In this document: positions 55,382-64,000 of the stretch, piece after piece | Position numbering within the stretch: position 1 is the first letter of the stretch | How the letters are laid out: every line of letters begins with the position of its first letter | Made by a program: the position numbers and the translations under genes | DNA from: Hirschia baltica ATCC 49814 | Lineage (GTDB): Bacteria; Pseudomonadota; Alphaproteobacteria; Caulobacterales; Hyphomonadaceae | Reading direction: 5' to 3' | Assembly: GCF_000023785.1 (NCBI RefSeq) | Contig: NC_012982.1 | Span: 620,001-684,000, forward strand | Length of the DNA stretch: 64,000 nucleotides | Notes under the pieces: model-generated | The model's input: the letters and a program-made list of their open reading frames with translations, nothing else | What the model was told of the DNA's origin: nothing | The model's database searches: none

Positions 55382-56023
55382 ATGTCTTCTAAATTATCAA
55401 AATTGACCAAACGACCATTCAATCCGAGTTCAGATGCGGGATGGCGGATTAATTCTTCACAGACAAAATATGACACGCCTTGGATACGTGTTGCTGAATA
55501 TGAAGCGGTCGCACCGACTGGTGTTCCTGCAACATATGGTGTGGTTGTGTTCAAGAATTTGGCGGTAGGGGTTTTGCCTTTGGATGCTGACGGAATGACG
55601 TATCTGGTTGGCCAATACCGATTTTCAGTGGGGCAATATTCTTGGGAGCTTCCAGAAGGGGGATGTCCGGTAGATGAAGACCCCATTCTTTCAGCTAAGC
55701 GAGAATTGTCTGAAGAAGTACAATTGAAAGCGAATAATTGGTTGCCTTTGTTCTCTAATGTCCATTTGTCTAATTCTGTCAGTGATGAAAGAGCGTTTGC
55801 CTATATTGCATGGGGGCTGTCAAAGTGTAACGAACATGCCGCAGATGATGTTGAGCAATTGAAAATATGGAAGATGCCAGTCGGACAAGCCGTTCAAATG
55901 GTTGTGAATGGTGAAATTTCTGATGCTTTCTCCCTTGCGATCTTGCTCAAGGCTGATCATCTATGGAGAGCAGGCAAACTTCCGGTGGAAGTCGCTAAAG
56001 CATTTGAAGCAGGCCAAGTATAG
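55382..56023 (+). CDS. NUDIX hydrolase
   Basis: The NUDIX box is complete: GGCPVDEDPILSAKRELSEEVQ gives the G-x5-E-x7-RE-x-x-EE pattern. The 213-residue protein has the domain order of ADP-ribose/nucleoside-diphosphate pyrophosphatases (FKNLAVGVLPLDADGMTYLV, then GQYSWELPEG). The ATG at 55382 is used, although the upstream ribosome site is weak; the earlier in-frame codon at 55331 is GTG. It lies 50 nt before cysE. Confidence 0.92.
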   Translation: MSSKLSKLTKRPFNPSSDAGWRINSSQTKYDTPWIRVAEYEAVAPTGVPATYGVVVFKNLAVGVLPLDADGMTYLVGQYRFSVGQYSWELPEGGCPVDEDPILSAKRELSEEVQLKANNWLPLFSNVHLSNSVSDERAFAYIAWGLSKCNEHAADDVEQLKIWKMPVGQAVQMVVNGEISDAFSLAILLKADHLWRAGKLPVEVAKAFEAGQV

Positions 56024-56073
56024 GCTAAGGAATCCCTACAACACTTATGTGTTGGTATCTTAAGGAGAGAGAG

Positions 56074-56913
56074 ATGGCCAAAGTGGCGGGCAATAGCGTG
56101 GGATTAAATTCCAGCGTGTCTCTTAAAGGCAAAGAAGTACCTGTTTGGCAGAGATTGCGGTATGAAGCTGAAGAAGCTGCGCGCCGTGAACCAGCCTTGG
56201 CCGGTTTTTTTAATGCTGCTGTTTTGAGTCATGAAAGCTTGGCGCAGGCATTGTGCTATCAATTAGCACAAAAAGCGGGTGGCCCAGATATGAATGCGCT
56301 TCAGATCCGCGAAGTGTGTAAGCAGGCTTTTATTGAAGATAAGAGTATTTTGAGGTGCGTTGAGCGCGACTTGCAGGCTGTTAGTGATCGTGATCCGGCT
56401 TGTCGAACACTCTTGCAGCCATTTTTGTTTTTCAAAGGCTTTCTTGGTCTGCAAACGCATCGTGTAGCGCATTGGCTTTGGCATCAAGACCGTGATGTAT
56501 TGGCGTTTTTCATGCAGTCCCGCACGAGTGAATTATATGGCGTAGATATTCACCCAGCGGCTAAAATGGGCTGTGGGATCATGATGGACCATGCTACTGG
56601 TGTTGTGATTGGTGAGACGGCTGTGGTTGGGGATGATTGTTCCTTTATGCACGGCGTTAATCTGGGCGGAACCGGCAAAGAATTTACAGACCGTCACCCT
56701 AAAGTGGGTAAAGGTGTGTTGATCGGTGCGGATGCCAAGATATTGGGAAATATCAAAATTGGTGACTATGCGCGCATTGGGGCTTCATCTGTTGTGTTGG
56801 AAGATGTGCAGTGCGGATGTACCGTTGCGGGTGTGCCGGCGAAGGTTATCGCATGCATTGATTGTGATGAACCTGCCAAAGCGATGGATCATTTGATTGC
56901 GCCTAAGGAATAG
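56074..56913 (+). CDS. cysE: Serine O-acetyltransferase
   Basis: CysE acetylates serine with acetyl-CoA, the first step of cysteine synthesis. At 279 residues it has the N-terminal helical domain and a left-handed beta-helix with MMDHATGVVIGETAVVGDD, GVNLGGTGKEFTDRHPKVG and GASSVVLEDVQCGCTVAGVPAK. AAGGAGAGAG supports the ATG at 56074. The C-terminal tail is shorter than the cysteine-synthase-binding Ile tail of E. coli. The DUF3126 gene follows, as commonly seen in alphaproteobacteria. Confidence 0.95.
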   Translation: MAKVAGNSVGLNSSVSLKGKEVPVWQRLRYEAEEAARREPALAGFFNAAVLSHESLAQALCYQLAQKAGGPDMNALQIREVCKQAFIEDKSILRCVERDLQAVSDRDPACRTLLQPFLFFKGFLGLQTHRVAHWLWHQDRDVLAFFMQSRTSELYGVDIHPAAKMGCGIMMDHATGVVIGETAVVGDDCSFMHGVNLGGTGKEFTDRHPKVGKGVLIGADAKILGNIKIGDYARIGASSVVLEDVQCGCTVAGVPAKVIACIDCDEPAKAMDHLIAPKE

Positions 56914-57072
56914 GGCTATCAAGGCTTGGTATTTCGAAGAAGTTTGTGAATATCTGTCAAAACGTCAGAAACATGCCTTGTTGAACTAGGCATGAGGGGC
57001 TTGGCGCATTAGGGTGCGGCCCTGTTTTCGTGTGGTTGAGAGCTGCACACCATTTTTAAAAGGGAGAAGGAC

Positions 57073-57276
57073 ATGAGTCCGGAAGAATCCAAAAAAGTAG
57101 AAGCGTATCTTCAAAAAACGCTGAACCCGGCGATCAATCTAAAAGCGCGTCCTAAAACTCCTGATTCAGTTGAAGCCTATCTTGGTGATGAGTTTATCGC
57201 GGTTATTTATAAAGACGAAGATGAAGGCGAGATTGCTTATCAGTTGAACATGACAATCTTGCCGGAAGACGTTTAA
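57073..57276 (+). CDS. DUF3126-family small protein
   Basis: This 67-residue protein has the family's acidic core (LGDEFIAVIYKDEDEGEIAYQLNM without gaps) and Lys-rich N-terminus. The family lies downstream of cysE in many alphaproteobacteria and has no known activity. AGGGAGAAGG precedes the ATG, and a clear terminator follows. Confidence 0.85.
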   Translation: MSPEESKKVEAYLQKTLNPAINLKARPKTPDSVEAYLGDEFIAVIYKDEDEGEIAYQLNMTILPEDV

Positions 57277-57302
57277 ACGTCTGATTTAAACGGCTTGTAG
57301 AT

Positions 57303-57336
57303 AAAAAGGCGGCTCCATATCGGGCCGCCTTTTTTC
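57303..57336 (+). terminator. Intrinsic terminator after the DUF3126 gene
   Basis: A 9-bp stem (57305-57313 with 57324-57332) ends in T6. It also has A5 on the left, so it could help end the convergent M16 gene. Confidence 0.92.
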
Positions 57337-57359
57337 GTGTGACTTAATGATGATATCAA

Positions 57360-60296
57360 CTAATCGAGTTTTGGGCGCTGTGGCGCTGGGATTGGCAAAC
57401 CATCATAATCAAGCTCGACAATGGGGTATCCAAGCGCTTTGAGATCATCTTCGATGACGGCTTTGTCGCCTACAACCACCATGATCATATCATCAAGATT
57501 TAGGTGTTTCTTCGCCAATGCATCGACTTCTTCTTTGGTCAGGTTTTGCAAGATTTCGCTTTGCTCATCTGTGAAGCCTTCAGGAAGATCATAAGTGACG
57601 ATCTGCGAGAGGAAGCCGAGCTTGTCGAATGGTGTTTCGTAATCTAGCGCATCGCTTTGCCCGATGGCTGATTTTGTAAACGCCAATTCTTCTTCTGTGA
57701 TGCCGTTTTCATAATAGCCTGTAATTTCATTGACGAATTGCACGATGGAATCTGCTGTCGCATCTGTGCGAACGCCTGCAGATGCCGTGAACAGTCCTTT
57801 GACGTCGCTGCCGCTGAAGCGAGAGCGAGCACCATATGTATACCCCTTGTCTTCGCGCAGGTTTATATTGATCCGGCTGTTAAATGCGCCACCCAATGGA
57901 TAATTCATAATGCCAGATTTGAAATATTCTCCTGTGGCATCATATTTTAGCGCGCGCTTACCTATGCGGATTTCAGATTGCGCCGCGCCTTCTTTATCAA
58001 TGAGATAGAGTGTGCCTGCTTCCAATGTGGGATAGTTGAAGGAAGGCGGCGTGATATTATTGTCGCCTGTCCAATCAGAAAGTGCGCCCAAAGTGGATGT
58101 TAATTCGTCTTGGGATAGGTCGCTAACAGCGATGATAGACGCTGCGCCGGCTGTGTAATGATCAGCGTAGAAATTTTTGGCATCTTCCAACGTAATTGCA
58201 GAGACTGTTTCTTTCGTCCCCAGACTTGGGTGAGCTGATGGTGTGTCTTGTCCGTATGTGAGCAATGTGAAAATGCCGCTGGCGATGGCGGATGCCTGCG
58301 TTTTGCGTTGCTCAATGCCTTGAAGCGTTTGCTCTTTGATGCGTTTGAAGTCTGCCTCATCAAATTTAGGATGTAGCAATCGCTCTTTTACAATTGCCAT
58401 TGTCTCATCGATATTTTCTGTGAGCGAGTGCACAGTGATTGTTGTAAAGCGTGCTCCAGAAGAAATGCCGATGCTGGAGCCTAGCTTTGCCAAGCGATTG
58501 GATAATTCCTCATTGGTCGACATTTCGGTTGCTTCACTCAACATGTTGGCTGTCAGTGAGGCGATACCTAAATTGTCGAGCGTTTGTTGGCGCTCACCTG
58601 CTTCAATACGGATTTGAAGCGCTGTCGTTGGTGTTTCTGTGTTGATGGCACCAAGTATGTCTACGCCATTTTCCAGATTGGAAGTCCACATGTCTGGAAG
58701 TTTTACAGTTGGGTTGAAATCAGCTGCAGCAGGTTTGATAGATCTGTCAAAATCATCGGTGGCGTAGCGCACTTCCAATTCTTCGGTGTTGTCTTCTTCG
58801 GGGATGGTGCGCTCATACATTGTCCATGTATCAGGGGCAGCAATCGCATCTGGCTGTCCTTCTGGGACGATGGACATGACAACAGCGGGTTTGTCTTTGA
58901 TGTATTGATTGTAAACGCGCATTACATCTTCTTTTGTAACATTGGAATAACGTTCAATATCTTTGGATGTGTAATTGGGGCTGCCTGTGAAGGTTTCGTA
59001 GAAGGCAAGTTGAGAGACCTTACCTGAAACGCTTTCTAGTCCGTATATCATACCAGATACGATGCCGGCTTTGACGCGTTCAAGGTCATCATCTTCCACG
59101 CCGCGTGTTTCAAATTCTTTGATCGAATCGCGCAGAATTTTATCCATGTCTGAGAGGGATTTGCCCGACGCTGGGTTAGGCAGAGCCAATAGTGTGAAAT
59201 TACACATAAGTTCTGCACACCCATGGCCAGCACTCGCTTGTACGGCTAGGCCTTCTTTGACGAGGTTTTTATAAAGAAGGGATGTGCGGCCTTCACCCAT
59301 AATTGACATTAAAACATCCAATGGTGCTTCGTCAGGGTGGCGTGCATATACTGTAGGGATGGACATATAGATAAGCGGCAGAGCCACTTTATCTTCCATA
59401 GAAATATAACGATCAGCATCGAGTGTGACGGGTATATATTCTGGAGCTTTGACTTCTGGGCCACGTGGAATAGACCCAAAATATTTAGCGATCCATTCGA
59501 GGGTTTGTGTTTTGTCTATATCGCCGCCGATTGTTAGCGTGGCATTATTTGGCCCATACCAGCGGGAAAAGAATTTCTTCAAATCGTTTAGATTGGCGCG
59601 GTTTAGGTCTTCGATGTATCCGATTGTCGACCATGAATAAGGGTGGCCTTCTGGATATAGAGCTTCACCAACACGTTCTCTTAGTAGGCCGTAGGGGCGG
59701 TTGTCGTAATTTTGGCCGCGTTCGTTTTTGACAGTTTCACGTTGGTTTTCAAATTTTTCTTCTGTCACAGCATCGAGAAAGAAACCCATGCGGTCGGCTT
59801 CTAACCAAAGGATTTTTTCCAATTGGTTGGACGGGATAGTCTCATAATAATTTGTGCGGTCTGAATTGGTTGATCCATTCAGCGTACCACCTGCTTCAGA
59901 GATGGTTTTGAAATGCTCTTCATCGGCGACATTGTTGGAGCCTTGAAACATCATGTGTTCAAAGAAGTGAGCAAACCCTGATTTACCTGCTTCTTCGCGA
60001 CCAGATCCGACATGGTATGTGATGTCTGTATGGATAAGCGGGTCTGATTTGTCTTCATGGAGGACAATTGTCAGGCCATTGGGCATGAGATATTTTGTGT
60101 AGGGAATGCCGATTTCACCTTCGGCGGGCGTGAAAGATTCAACCAGTTCAATGCCGCCAGGAAGTGGCGAGGCAATTTCTTCAACCACTGAAGAGGGTGT
60201 TTCATTGGTTGCGGGAATATTACCCGTTGTGTTGATGAATGCACATGAAGACACACTCATCATGAGTGCTGCGATTAGCGTTGAACGTATTGCCAT
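57360..60296 (-). CDS. M16-family zinc peptidase, lipoprotein
   Basis: The 978-residue protein has two M16 halves. The first carries the inverted zinc motif HFFEH (residues 110-114) with a downstream Glu; the second is the inactive partner half. A lipoprotein signal with SVSSC at the N-terminus places it in the envelope. Enzymes of this type degrade peptides in the periplasm. It is transcribed alone and converges on the cysE-DUF3126 unit. Confidence 0.92.
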   Translation of the reverse strand: MAIRSTLIAALMMSVSSCAFINTTGNIPATNETPSSVVEEIASPLPGGIELVESFTPAEGEIGIPYTKYLMPNGLTIVLHEDKSDPLIHTDITYHVGSGREEAGKSGFAHFFEHMMFQGSNNVADEEHFKTISEAGGTLNGSTNSDRTNYYETIPSNQLEKILWLEADRMGFFLDAVTEEKFENQRETVKNERGQNYDNRPYGLLRERVGEALYPEGHPYSWSTIGYIEDLNRANLNDLKKFFSRWYGPNNATLTIGGDIDKTQTLEWIAKYFGSIPRGPEVKAPEYIPVTLDADRYISMEDKVALPLIYMSIPTVYARHPDEAPLDVLMSIMGEGRTSLLYKNLVKEGLAVQASAGHGCAELMCNFTLLALPNPASGKSLSDMDKILRDSIKEFETRGVEDDDLERVKAGIVSGMIYGLESVSGKVSQLAFYETFTGSPNYTSKDIERYSNVTKEDVMRVYNQYIKDKPAVVMSIVPEGQPDAIAAPDTWTMYERTIPEEDNTEELEVRYATDDFDRSIKPAAADFNPTVKLPDMWTSNLENGVDILGAINTETPTTALQIRIEAGERQQTLDNLGIASLTANMLSEATEMSTNEELSNRLAKLGSSIGISSGARFTTITVHSLTENIDETMAIVKERLLHPKFDEADFKRIKEQTLQGIEQRKTQASAIASGIFTLLTYGQDTPSAHPSLGTKETVSAITLEDAKNFYADHYTAGAASIIAVSDLSQDELTSTLGALSDWTGDNNITPPSFNYPTLEAGTLYLIDKEGAAQSEIRIGKRALKYDATGEYFKSGIMNYPLGGAFNSRININLREDKGYTYGARSRFSGSDVKGLFTASAGVRTDATADSIVQFVNEITGYYENGITEEELAFTKSAIGQSDALDYETPFDKLGFLSQIVTYDLPEGFTDEQSEILQNLTKEEVDALAKKHLNLDDMIMVVVGDKAVIEDDLKALGYPIVELDYDGLPIPAPQRPKLD

Positions 60297-60618
60297 TGGT
60301 TGAACCTTAAATACTTCGGCGGCCGGATTTTCAGGAAATCCAGCGCGGTATGGTTAAATTCTTATTGTTTAACGGGTAAAATGGGTTGCTGGCAAAAGCA
60401 AGGCGAGAAGCTGACAGACATATCGAATCTCAGTGATTTGTGGGTGTTGAGAAGTTTTAAAAACTTATCCACGGCTATCGCAGGTCAGCTATATTCGCAG
60501 CATCAGAGCGGGGATGATATGGCATTCAGCTCAGATGATGTTTGACATTGTTAAATTATAATTGGCAAACCTTTCTTACCGGCGCTTCAAATAGAAACGC
60601 CGGTAAGGGAAAAAAGGT
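60297..60618. other. Intergenic region with an extended hairpin, no gene
   Basis: A two-part stem (60567-60574 with 60613-60620, and 60575-60584 with 60598-60607) lies just after the phoH stop. No T-run follows it on either strand, so it may stabilise the phoH mRNA end or aid a factor-dependent stop. Nothing else was seen. Confidence 0.5.
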
Positions 60619-61449
60619 TTAAAGTGCAGTTAGCATCTGAGCGACAAGAGGGTGGCGAACGACATCTTCTTTCGCTAATCGGATCACGGATATATCATCC
60701 ATATTTTCCAGTTTTTCAGCTGCGGGACCAAGCCCTGAAAGTTCTGGTAAAAGGTCTGATTGAGCAGGATCGCCAGTAACGACCATTGATGAATTCCAAC
60801 CAAGACGCGTCAGCAGCATTTTGATTTGCATATATGTACAGTTTTGGGCTTCATCGATTACCACAAAAGCGTTGTTGAGTGTGCGTCCGCGCATGAAAGC
60901 AACGGGGGCAATTTCAATGAGGCCTTCTGCCATCATGGATTTGAGTGACTTTGCCGGAAGACGATCGGAAAGTGCATCATATAATGGGCGAAGATAGGGG
61001 GCGAGTTTATCTTCCATATCGCCGGGAAGGAAACCGATATTTTCACCCGCATCAACAGCAGGGCGACATAAGACGATGCGTCCAACGCGGCCTGCTTTTA
61101 AGGCGTCAACGGCTTTTGCGATGGCAAGATAAGTTTTACCTGTTCCTGCGGGACCGAGTGCCATTACCAGATTGTCTCGGTCAATGGCTTCCATGAATTT
61201 GGCTTGGCCTTCAGAACGCGGTGTTATGTTTTTTACAAAGCGTTGTTCGCGTGTTGCGTGGGTGTGGCCCGTTGGTTCTTCATTATTATTGTGATGACGC
61301 GAGGTCTTTTTTCGGTGTTTGGGTTGCTCGTTTGCTGGATCCCATTTTCGCTCCAATAGATCTATATCTGGGCTGTGTCCTGCATCCTCGAAATATTCAT
61401 TTGCGTCAAACTCTGCGCGCAAACGGCGTACATTGGATCGCTTAGCCAT
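60619..61449 (-). CDS. phoH: PhoH-family ATPase
   Basis: The 276-residue P-loop ATPase has Walker A GPAGTGKT (residues 99-106), then GRIVLCRPAVDAGENIGFLPGD and Walker B VVIDEAQN. PhoH proteins are linked to RNA metabolism and phosphate or ribosome stress. The start is the ATG at 61449, with a perfect AGGAG 6 nt upstream, not the longer frame. Upstream lie a short ORF and a terminator that look like an attenuator (61442-61663). Confidence 0.95.
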   Translation of the reverse strand: MAKRSNVRRLRAEFDANEYFEDAGHSPDIDLLERKWDPANEQPKHRKKTSRHHNNNEEPTGHTHATREQRFVKNITPRSEGQAKFMEAIDRDNLVMALGPAGTGKTYLAIAKAVDALKAGRVGRIVLCRPAVDAGENIGFLPGDMEDKLAPYLRPLYDALSDRLPAKSLKSMMAEGLIEIAPVAFMRGRTLNNAFVVIDEAQNCTYMQIKMLLTRLGWNSSMVVTGDPAQSDLLPELSGLGPAAEKLENMDDISVIRLAKEDVVRHPLVAQMLTAL

Positions 61450-61663
61450 GATGTTCTCCTTTGGAATTGGCAAAATTAGATAATGCCGGACAGAAAAAAG
61501 CCGTAGGGCCAAATGGCGCTACGGCTGGGGTAGAAACTTTGAATTTTGAAGAGAGCCGTCCATTTGGCGCTGTTGCAGCAAAAAGCGGCGGAGGCAGGAA
61601 TTCCCCGGATGTAGAAATTCTACCGGGTGGTGGTCTTCGACAGGGAGGCGACAATAAGCGCAC
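61442..61663 (-). CDS. Putative regulatory leader ORF before phoH
   Basis: This 73-codon frame starts with GTG at 61663, 8 nt after a GGAGG ribosome site (61672-61676), and its TAA overlaps the phoH start codon region. The peptide has polyproline runs at residues 6-7, 11-13 and 24-26, which commonly slow ribosomes. Within its coding region lie an antiterminator and a terminator hairpin. A conserved protein function is unlikely; its translation may control phoH. No similarity to a known leader is claimed. Confidence 0.5.
   Translation of the reverse strand: MRLLSPPCRRPPPGRISTSGEFLPPPLFAATAPNGRLSSKFKVSTPAVAPFGPTAFFCPALSNFANSKGEHHG
61494..61526 (-). terminator. Intrinsic terminator inside the phoH leader
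   Basis: On the minus strand an 8-bp outer stem (61519-61526 with 61499-61506) and a 3-bp inner stem are separated by a C·C mismatch with a 4-nt loop, and then T6 follows. It stands about 45 nt before the phoH ATG, so it would prevent phoH transcription when formed. Confidence 0.85.
61508..61568 (-). promoter_or_regulatory. Antiterminator alternative to the phoH leader terminator
   Basis: Minus-strand bases 61568-61554 can pair with 61526-61508 over 15 pairs with a single 4-nt bulge. This uses the 5' half of the terminator stem, so the two structures exclude each other. An upstream hairpin (61604-61627) and a GGAGG/CCTCC pair covering the leader's ribosome site (61644-61676) complete a structured leader. 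Confidence 0.6.
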
Positions 61664-61829
61664 TCAACAGTCCTCCGTTTCGATCTATCTTAGTGATGAA
61701 GGTCAAAGACAATCAAATCACTATTTCGAATCACACTACAATTAATCTACATAAACATTACCATGTTGATAATGACATTGGTGTGTCTGTTGTGGTTGTG
61801 AAGTGTTAAGGAATTGGGAGCCTATAAAA

Positions 61830-62357
61830 GTGGCAATATATAAACTGGATGCTAAAACACCTATCACTGAAGATGGCGTATGGGTGGCAGATACAGCGCA
61901 AGTCATTGGCGATGTGCATTTGAAAGCAAATTCAAATGTGTGGTTCAATGCGGTAATCAGAGGTGATGTGGAATCAATCGTTATTGGCGAAAATTCAAAT
62001 ATTCAGGATGGCTCAGTTTTGCATGCTGATGCTGGGTCGCCGCTCAACATTGGGAAAAATGTAACGGTTGGGCATATGGTGATGCTGCATGGGTGTGACA
62101 TTGGCGAAAATTCGCTGATTGGCATAGGGGCAACCATCCTAAACAATGCGCGGATAGGTAAAAACTGTATCATCGGCGCACACGCTTTAATCCCCGAGGG
62201 GAAAGTTATACCCGATAATTCGCTTGTGATGGGAGCGCCGGGGAAAGTGGTAAAAGAGGTGACACCTGAAATGGTACAGGGGCTGAAAGCATCTGCGGCG
62301 CATTATGTTGAAAATTCGCAGCGGTTTGCCAAAGGTTTAGTGAAGATATGTGACTAA
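61830..62357 (+). CDS. Gamma-carbonic-anhydrase-like hexapeptide protein
   Basis: This 175-residue left-handed beta-helix protein carries the zinc-site histidines in VLHADAGSP and GHMVMLHGCDI, as in YrdA/PaaY-type gamma carbonic anhydrases. A C-terminal helix packs on the trimer. The start is GTG at 61830, 9 nt after GGGAG; an upstream in-frame GTG lacks a site. The activity (carbonate or thioester chemistry) is not certain in this family. Confidence 0.9.
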   Translation: MAIYKLDAKTPITEDGVWVADTAQVIGDVHLKANSNVWFNAVIRGDVESIVIGENSNIQDGSVLHADAGSPLNIGKNVTVGHMVMLHGCDIGENSLIGIGATILNNARIGKNCIIGAHALIPEGKVIPDNSLVMGAPGKVVKEVTPEMVQGLKASAAHYVENSQRFAKGLVKICD

Positions 62358-62401
62358 TCGAATGCGACGCATATTTGCGTATCATTCGATTGGGTCAGCG
62401 T

Positions 62402-63343
62402 TTAAGGTTGAATGCGTAAATCCGTAGATGATTGACCAATTTGAGATTGATCAAATGGGGTCGTCAAATAAATCTCACTTATCCAGTTGCCATATAAAAG
62501 ATGGGCGTGAGAACGCCACCGATTTTGTGGAGTTTGGGTTGGATCATTATTCGGGTAATAATCAAAGGGTAGATTGACCGGAACACCACTGGCTTTGTCT
62601 CGATCATATTCTTCTTTTAGAGTGCCGCTATCATATTCAAAATGATTGAAAATATATAATGCGCGATGCTTTTTGTCTTCGATTAAACATGGTCCAGTTT
62701 CATCACTTCCTAGCAATGTGACAAGATTGGCCGCGTCGACTTCGTCCTGTCTGACTTCAGTCCAGCGGCTGACAGGAATGACACATTCATCGGTAAACCC
62801 GCGCAAATATTGTGATGCTTGCTGAAGGTTTTTTTGTGCATAGCAGCCAAAATATTTTTCTGACAGTAGATGCTTTTTGACGTTGTGGAAATAATTGATC
62901 ATCGCCATGCCGCCCCAGCATACGCCAAAAGTGGAGTGCACATTGGTCTGCGTCCATTCAAAAACTTGCTTTAGCTCGTCCCAATAGGTCACATCTTCAA
63001 AATCAATCTGTTCGACAGGCGCACCAGTGATGATCAGACCATCAAATTTTTCATCTCGGACTTCCTGAAAAGAACGATAAAATTCTGCCATATGCTCTGC
63101 AGCAGTGTTTTTGGTTTTATGTTCTGTCATGCGGATAAGGTGTAGGTCTATCTGCAATGGCGTGGCACCGATAAGCCGCGCAAACTGGTTTTCTGTTTGA
63201 ATCTTTTTAGGCATAAGATTCAACAACCCAATTTTCAGGGGACGAATGTCCTGCTTGTGCGCTGTATCCAGCCCGAGCACCATAACGCCTTCATCATTAA
63301 GGACGGAAAAAGCTGGGAGTGAACGGGGCAGGGTTATGGGCAT
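62402..63343 (-). CDS. metA: MetA-type homoserine O-acyltransferase, probably acetyl-CoA-specific
   Basis: MetA activates homoserine for methionine synthesis. The 313-residue protein starts [12 protein letters not shown] and has [14 protein letters not shown], the catalytic Cys in GVCWGG (C142), and [10 protein letters not shown]. Residue 111 is Glu in TGAPVE, the residue that correlates with acetyl-CoA use instead of succinyl-CoA in this family. The ATG at 63343 is chosen to match the family N-terminus; its ribosome site is poor, and the upstream extension is probably not translated. I saw no clear SAM-II riboswitch upstream. Confidence 0.93.
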   Translation of the reverse strand: MPITLPRSLPAFSVLNDEGVMVLGLDTAHKQDIRPLKIGLLNLMPKKIQTENQFARLIGATPLQIDLHLIRMTEHKTKNTAAEHMAEFYRSFQEVRDEKFDGLIITGAPVEQIDFEDVTYWDELKQVFEWTQTNVHSTFGVCWGGMAMINYFHNVKKHLLSEKYFGCYAQKNLQQASQYLRGFTDECVIPVSRWTEVRQDEVDAANLVTLLGSDETGPCLIEDKKHRALYIFNHFEYDSGTLKEEYDRDKASGVPVNLPFDYYPNNDPTQTPQNRWRSHAHLLYGNWISEIYLTTPFDQSQIGQSSTDLRIQP

Positions 63344-63479
63344 TAGACTGGTCCATAGGAGATTTTTATTGTGACAGGAGCTTGATTTGGGCCGAAAAGA
63401 TATCGGTTTCAACCATGTCAGCGATTTATTTAGCGCTTGTGAATGAGCGCTGGTTCACAGTCTGATAGGATTAAAGTGC

Positions 63480-63998
63480 TTAATCGTCCAGATCTGAATC
63501 CCAAACGCTTCGAACAGCAATGTCTGGCTCTACACCAAGGTTGAACCAAGCGAGGCGTCCTTTAGTTGCGTTGACGATGACAAATTGTTCGTCTTTGCCC
63601 ATAACGGCGGAAAGTTTGTTGCGCAGCTGGGGCAGGGTGATGTTTGATCGTAAGACCCACATGTCATTGCCTGCGCGCGCAAATTTACCTGCTGCATTCA
63701 AGACTTGTTCGAAGTGGTGTAAATTTGTGAGAATTCTTCCGCTGATGAAGTAATTACAAACTGTTGGTGCTTGGTCTTCATCTTTGTTTTCTGAGGCAAT
63801 GCGTGCAGTGTTTTCTGTATTGCCTGAGAAATTCCAGCGAATATTGGGATGTTCATCGGCCCGAAAGAACACATCATCTTCTCCGCAAGCAAGAAGTGTA
63901 TGCGCGTTGACGCGGCCTTCTCGGAGAAAATCAATTAGTCTAGCTCTGGGATAGGGGCCATATATTGTGCCATCAACCTGAACACGCCATTGAACACG
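63480..63998 (-). CDS. GYF_2 (DUF4339)-like protein, cut by window end
   Basis: The frame is open to the right edge. The visible start, RVQWRVQVDGTIYGPYPR, followed by LIDFLREGRVNAHTLL, fits a GYF_2/DUF4339 domain, which binds Pro-rich peptides. The C-terminal 100 residues (FVIVNATKGRLAWFNLGVEPD) are not recognised; they might bind nucleotides or RNA. The true start lies beyond the window, probably only a few codons away. Confidence 0.65.
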   Translation of the reverse strand, partial: RVQWRVQVDGTIYGPYPRARLIDFLREGRVNAHTLLACGEDDVFFRADEHPNIRWNFSGNTENTARIASENKDEDQAPTVCNYFISGRILTNLHHFEQVLNAAGKFARAGNDMWVLRSNITLPQLRNKLSAVMGKDEQFVIVNATKGRLAWFNLGVEPDIAVRSVWDSDLDD

Positions 63999-64000
63999 TT

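Noticed and set aside
60567-60620. Hairpin after phoH as an intrinsic terminator
   Set aside because: It is a long two-part stem, but no T-run follows on either strand. It is listed only as a hairpin in the intergenic entry.
61461-61745. Plus-strand 94-codon frame opposite the phoH leader
   Set aside because: It has no ribosome site, and the same bases hold the stronger minus-strand leader, terminator and antiterminator.
63344-63479. SAM-II-type riboswitch upstream of metA
   Set aside because: There is a GCGC-containing inverted repeat, but I could not match the SAM-II pseudoknot consensus, so I do not claim a riboswitch.

Overview
The window looks like chromosomal DNA of an alphaproteobacterium of moderate GC, roughly mid-40s percent by eye. 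The purC-purS-purQ-purL genes run close to bolA and a monothiol glutaredoxin. There are two genes of the alphaproteobacterial F1-ATPase inhibitor (zeta, DUF1476) family, a cysE-DUF3126 pair, and many lipoprotein peptidases. These fit a marine Hyphomonadaceae/Caulobacterales-type organism. I cannot fix the genus from sequence alone.

Layout. 0-6.5 kb: the end of rpsD, a TylF-like methyltransferase, a PPK2 polyphosphate kinase, a divergent mdaB/HxlR pair, a small lipoprotein, and a long Zn-phospholipase-like/DUF4332 fusion. 6.9-16 kb: a NIT-domain chemoreceptor, rimO, a PilZ protein, a bolA-aldo/keto reductase-grxD cluster, an M2 (ACE-like) lipoprotein peptidase and a DUF1993 protein. 16-26 kb: an esterase, the purine genes purL, purQ, purS, purC and purB, a BRCT-like and an SMI1-like gene among them, and the tandem zeta-family genes. 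26-33 kb: a secreted tandem-repeat protein with a peptidoglycan-binding end, a TetR/NmrA divergent pair with a perfect double palindrome, radC, map, a CinA-type MoaB-fold protein, a cupin/JmjC-like protein and tRNA-Leu(UAA).

32.8-43.7 kb is a genomic island of about 10.8 kb in the 3' end of tRNA-Leu. It is bounded by a 25-bp exact direct repeat and carries repeated integrase arm-type sites at both ends. It encodes a P4-type integrase, a co-translated unknown protein, an AlpA-like regulator, two small DNA-binding-type proteins, and a tight four-gene operon: MmeI/YeeA-like DNA methyltransferase, KilA-N protein, SF2 helicase and GIY-YIG nuclease. I read the operon as a probable restriction-modification or phage-defence system. 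The nuclease sits in a separate subunit, and the helicase and nuclease share a motif.

43.7-64 kb returns to the chromosome: a two-gene membrane (HTTM-like) unit, a complete RND efflux operon (adaptor, pump, outer-membrane channel), an M28 peptidase, alanine dehydrogenase, a TorF-type porin, nitroreductase, NUDIX hydrolase, cysE, DUF3126, an M16 peptidase, phoH, a gamma-carbonic-anhydrase-like protein, a MetA-type homoserine acyltransferase and a truncated GYF_2 protein. The most unusual non-island signal is upstream of phoH. A short polyproline-rich ORF has an ideal ribosome site, ends across the phoH start, and contains mutually exclusive terminator and antiterminator hairpins, which together look like a transcription attenuator.
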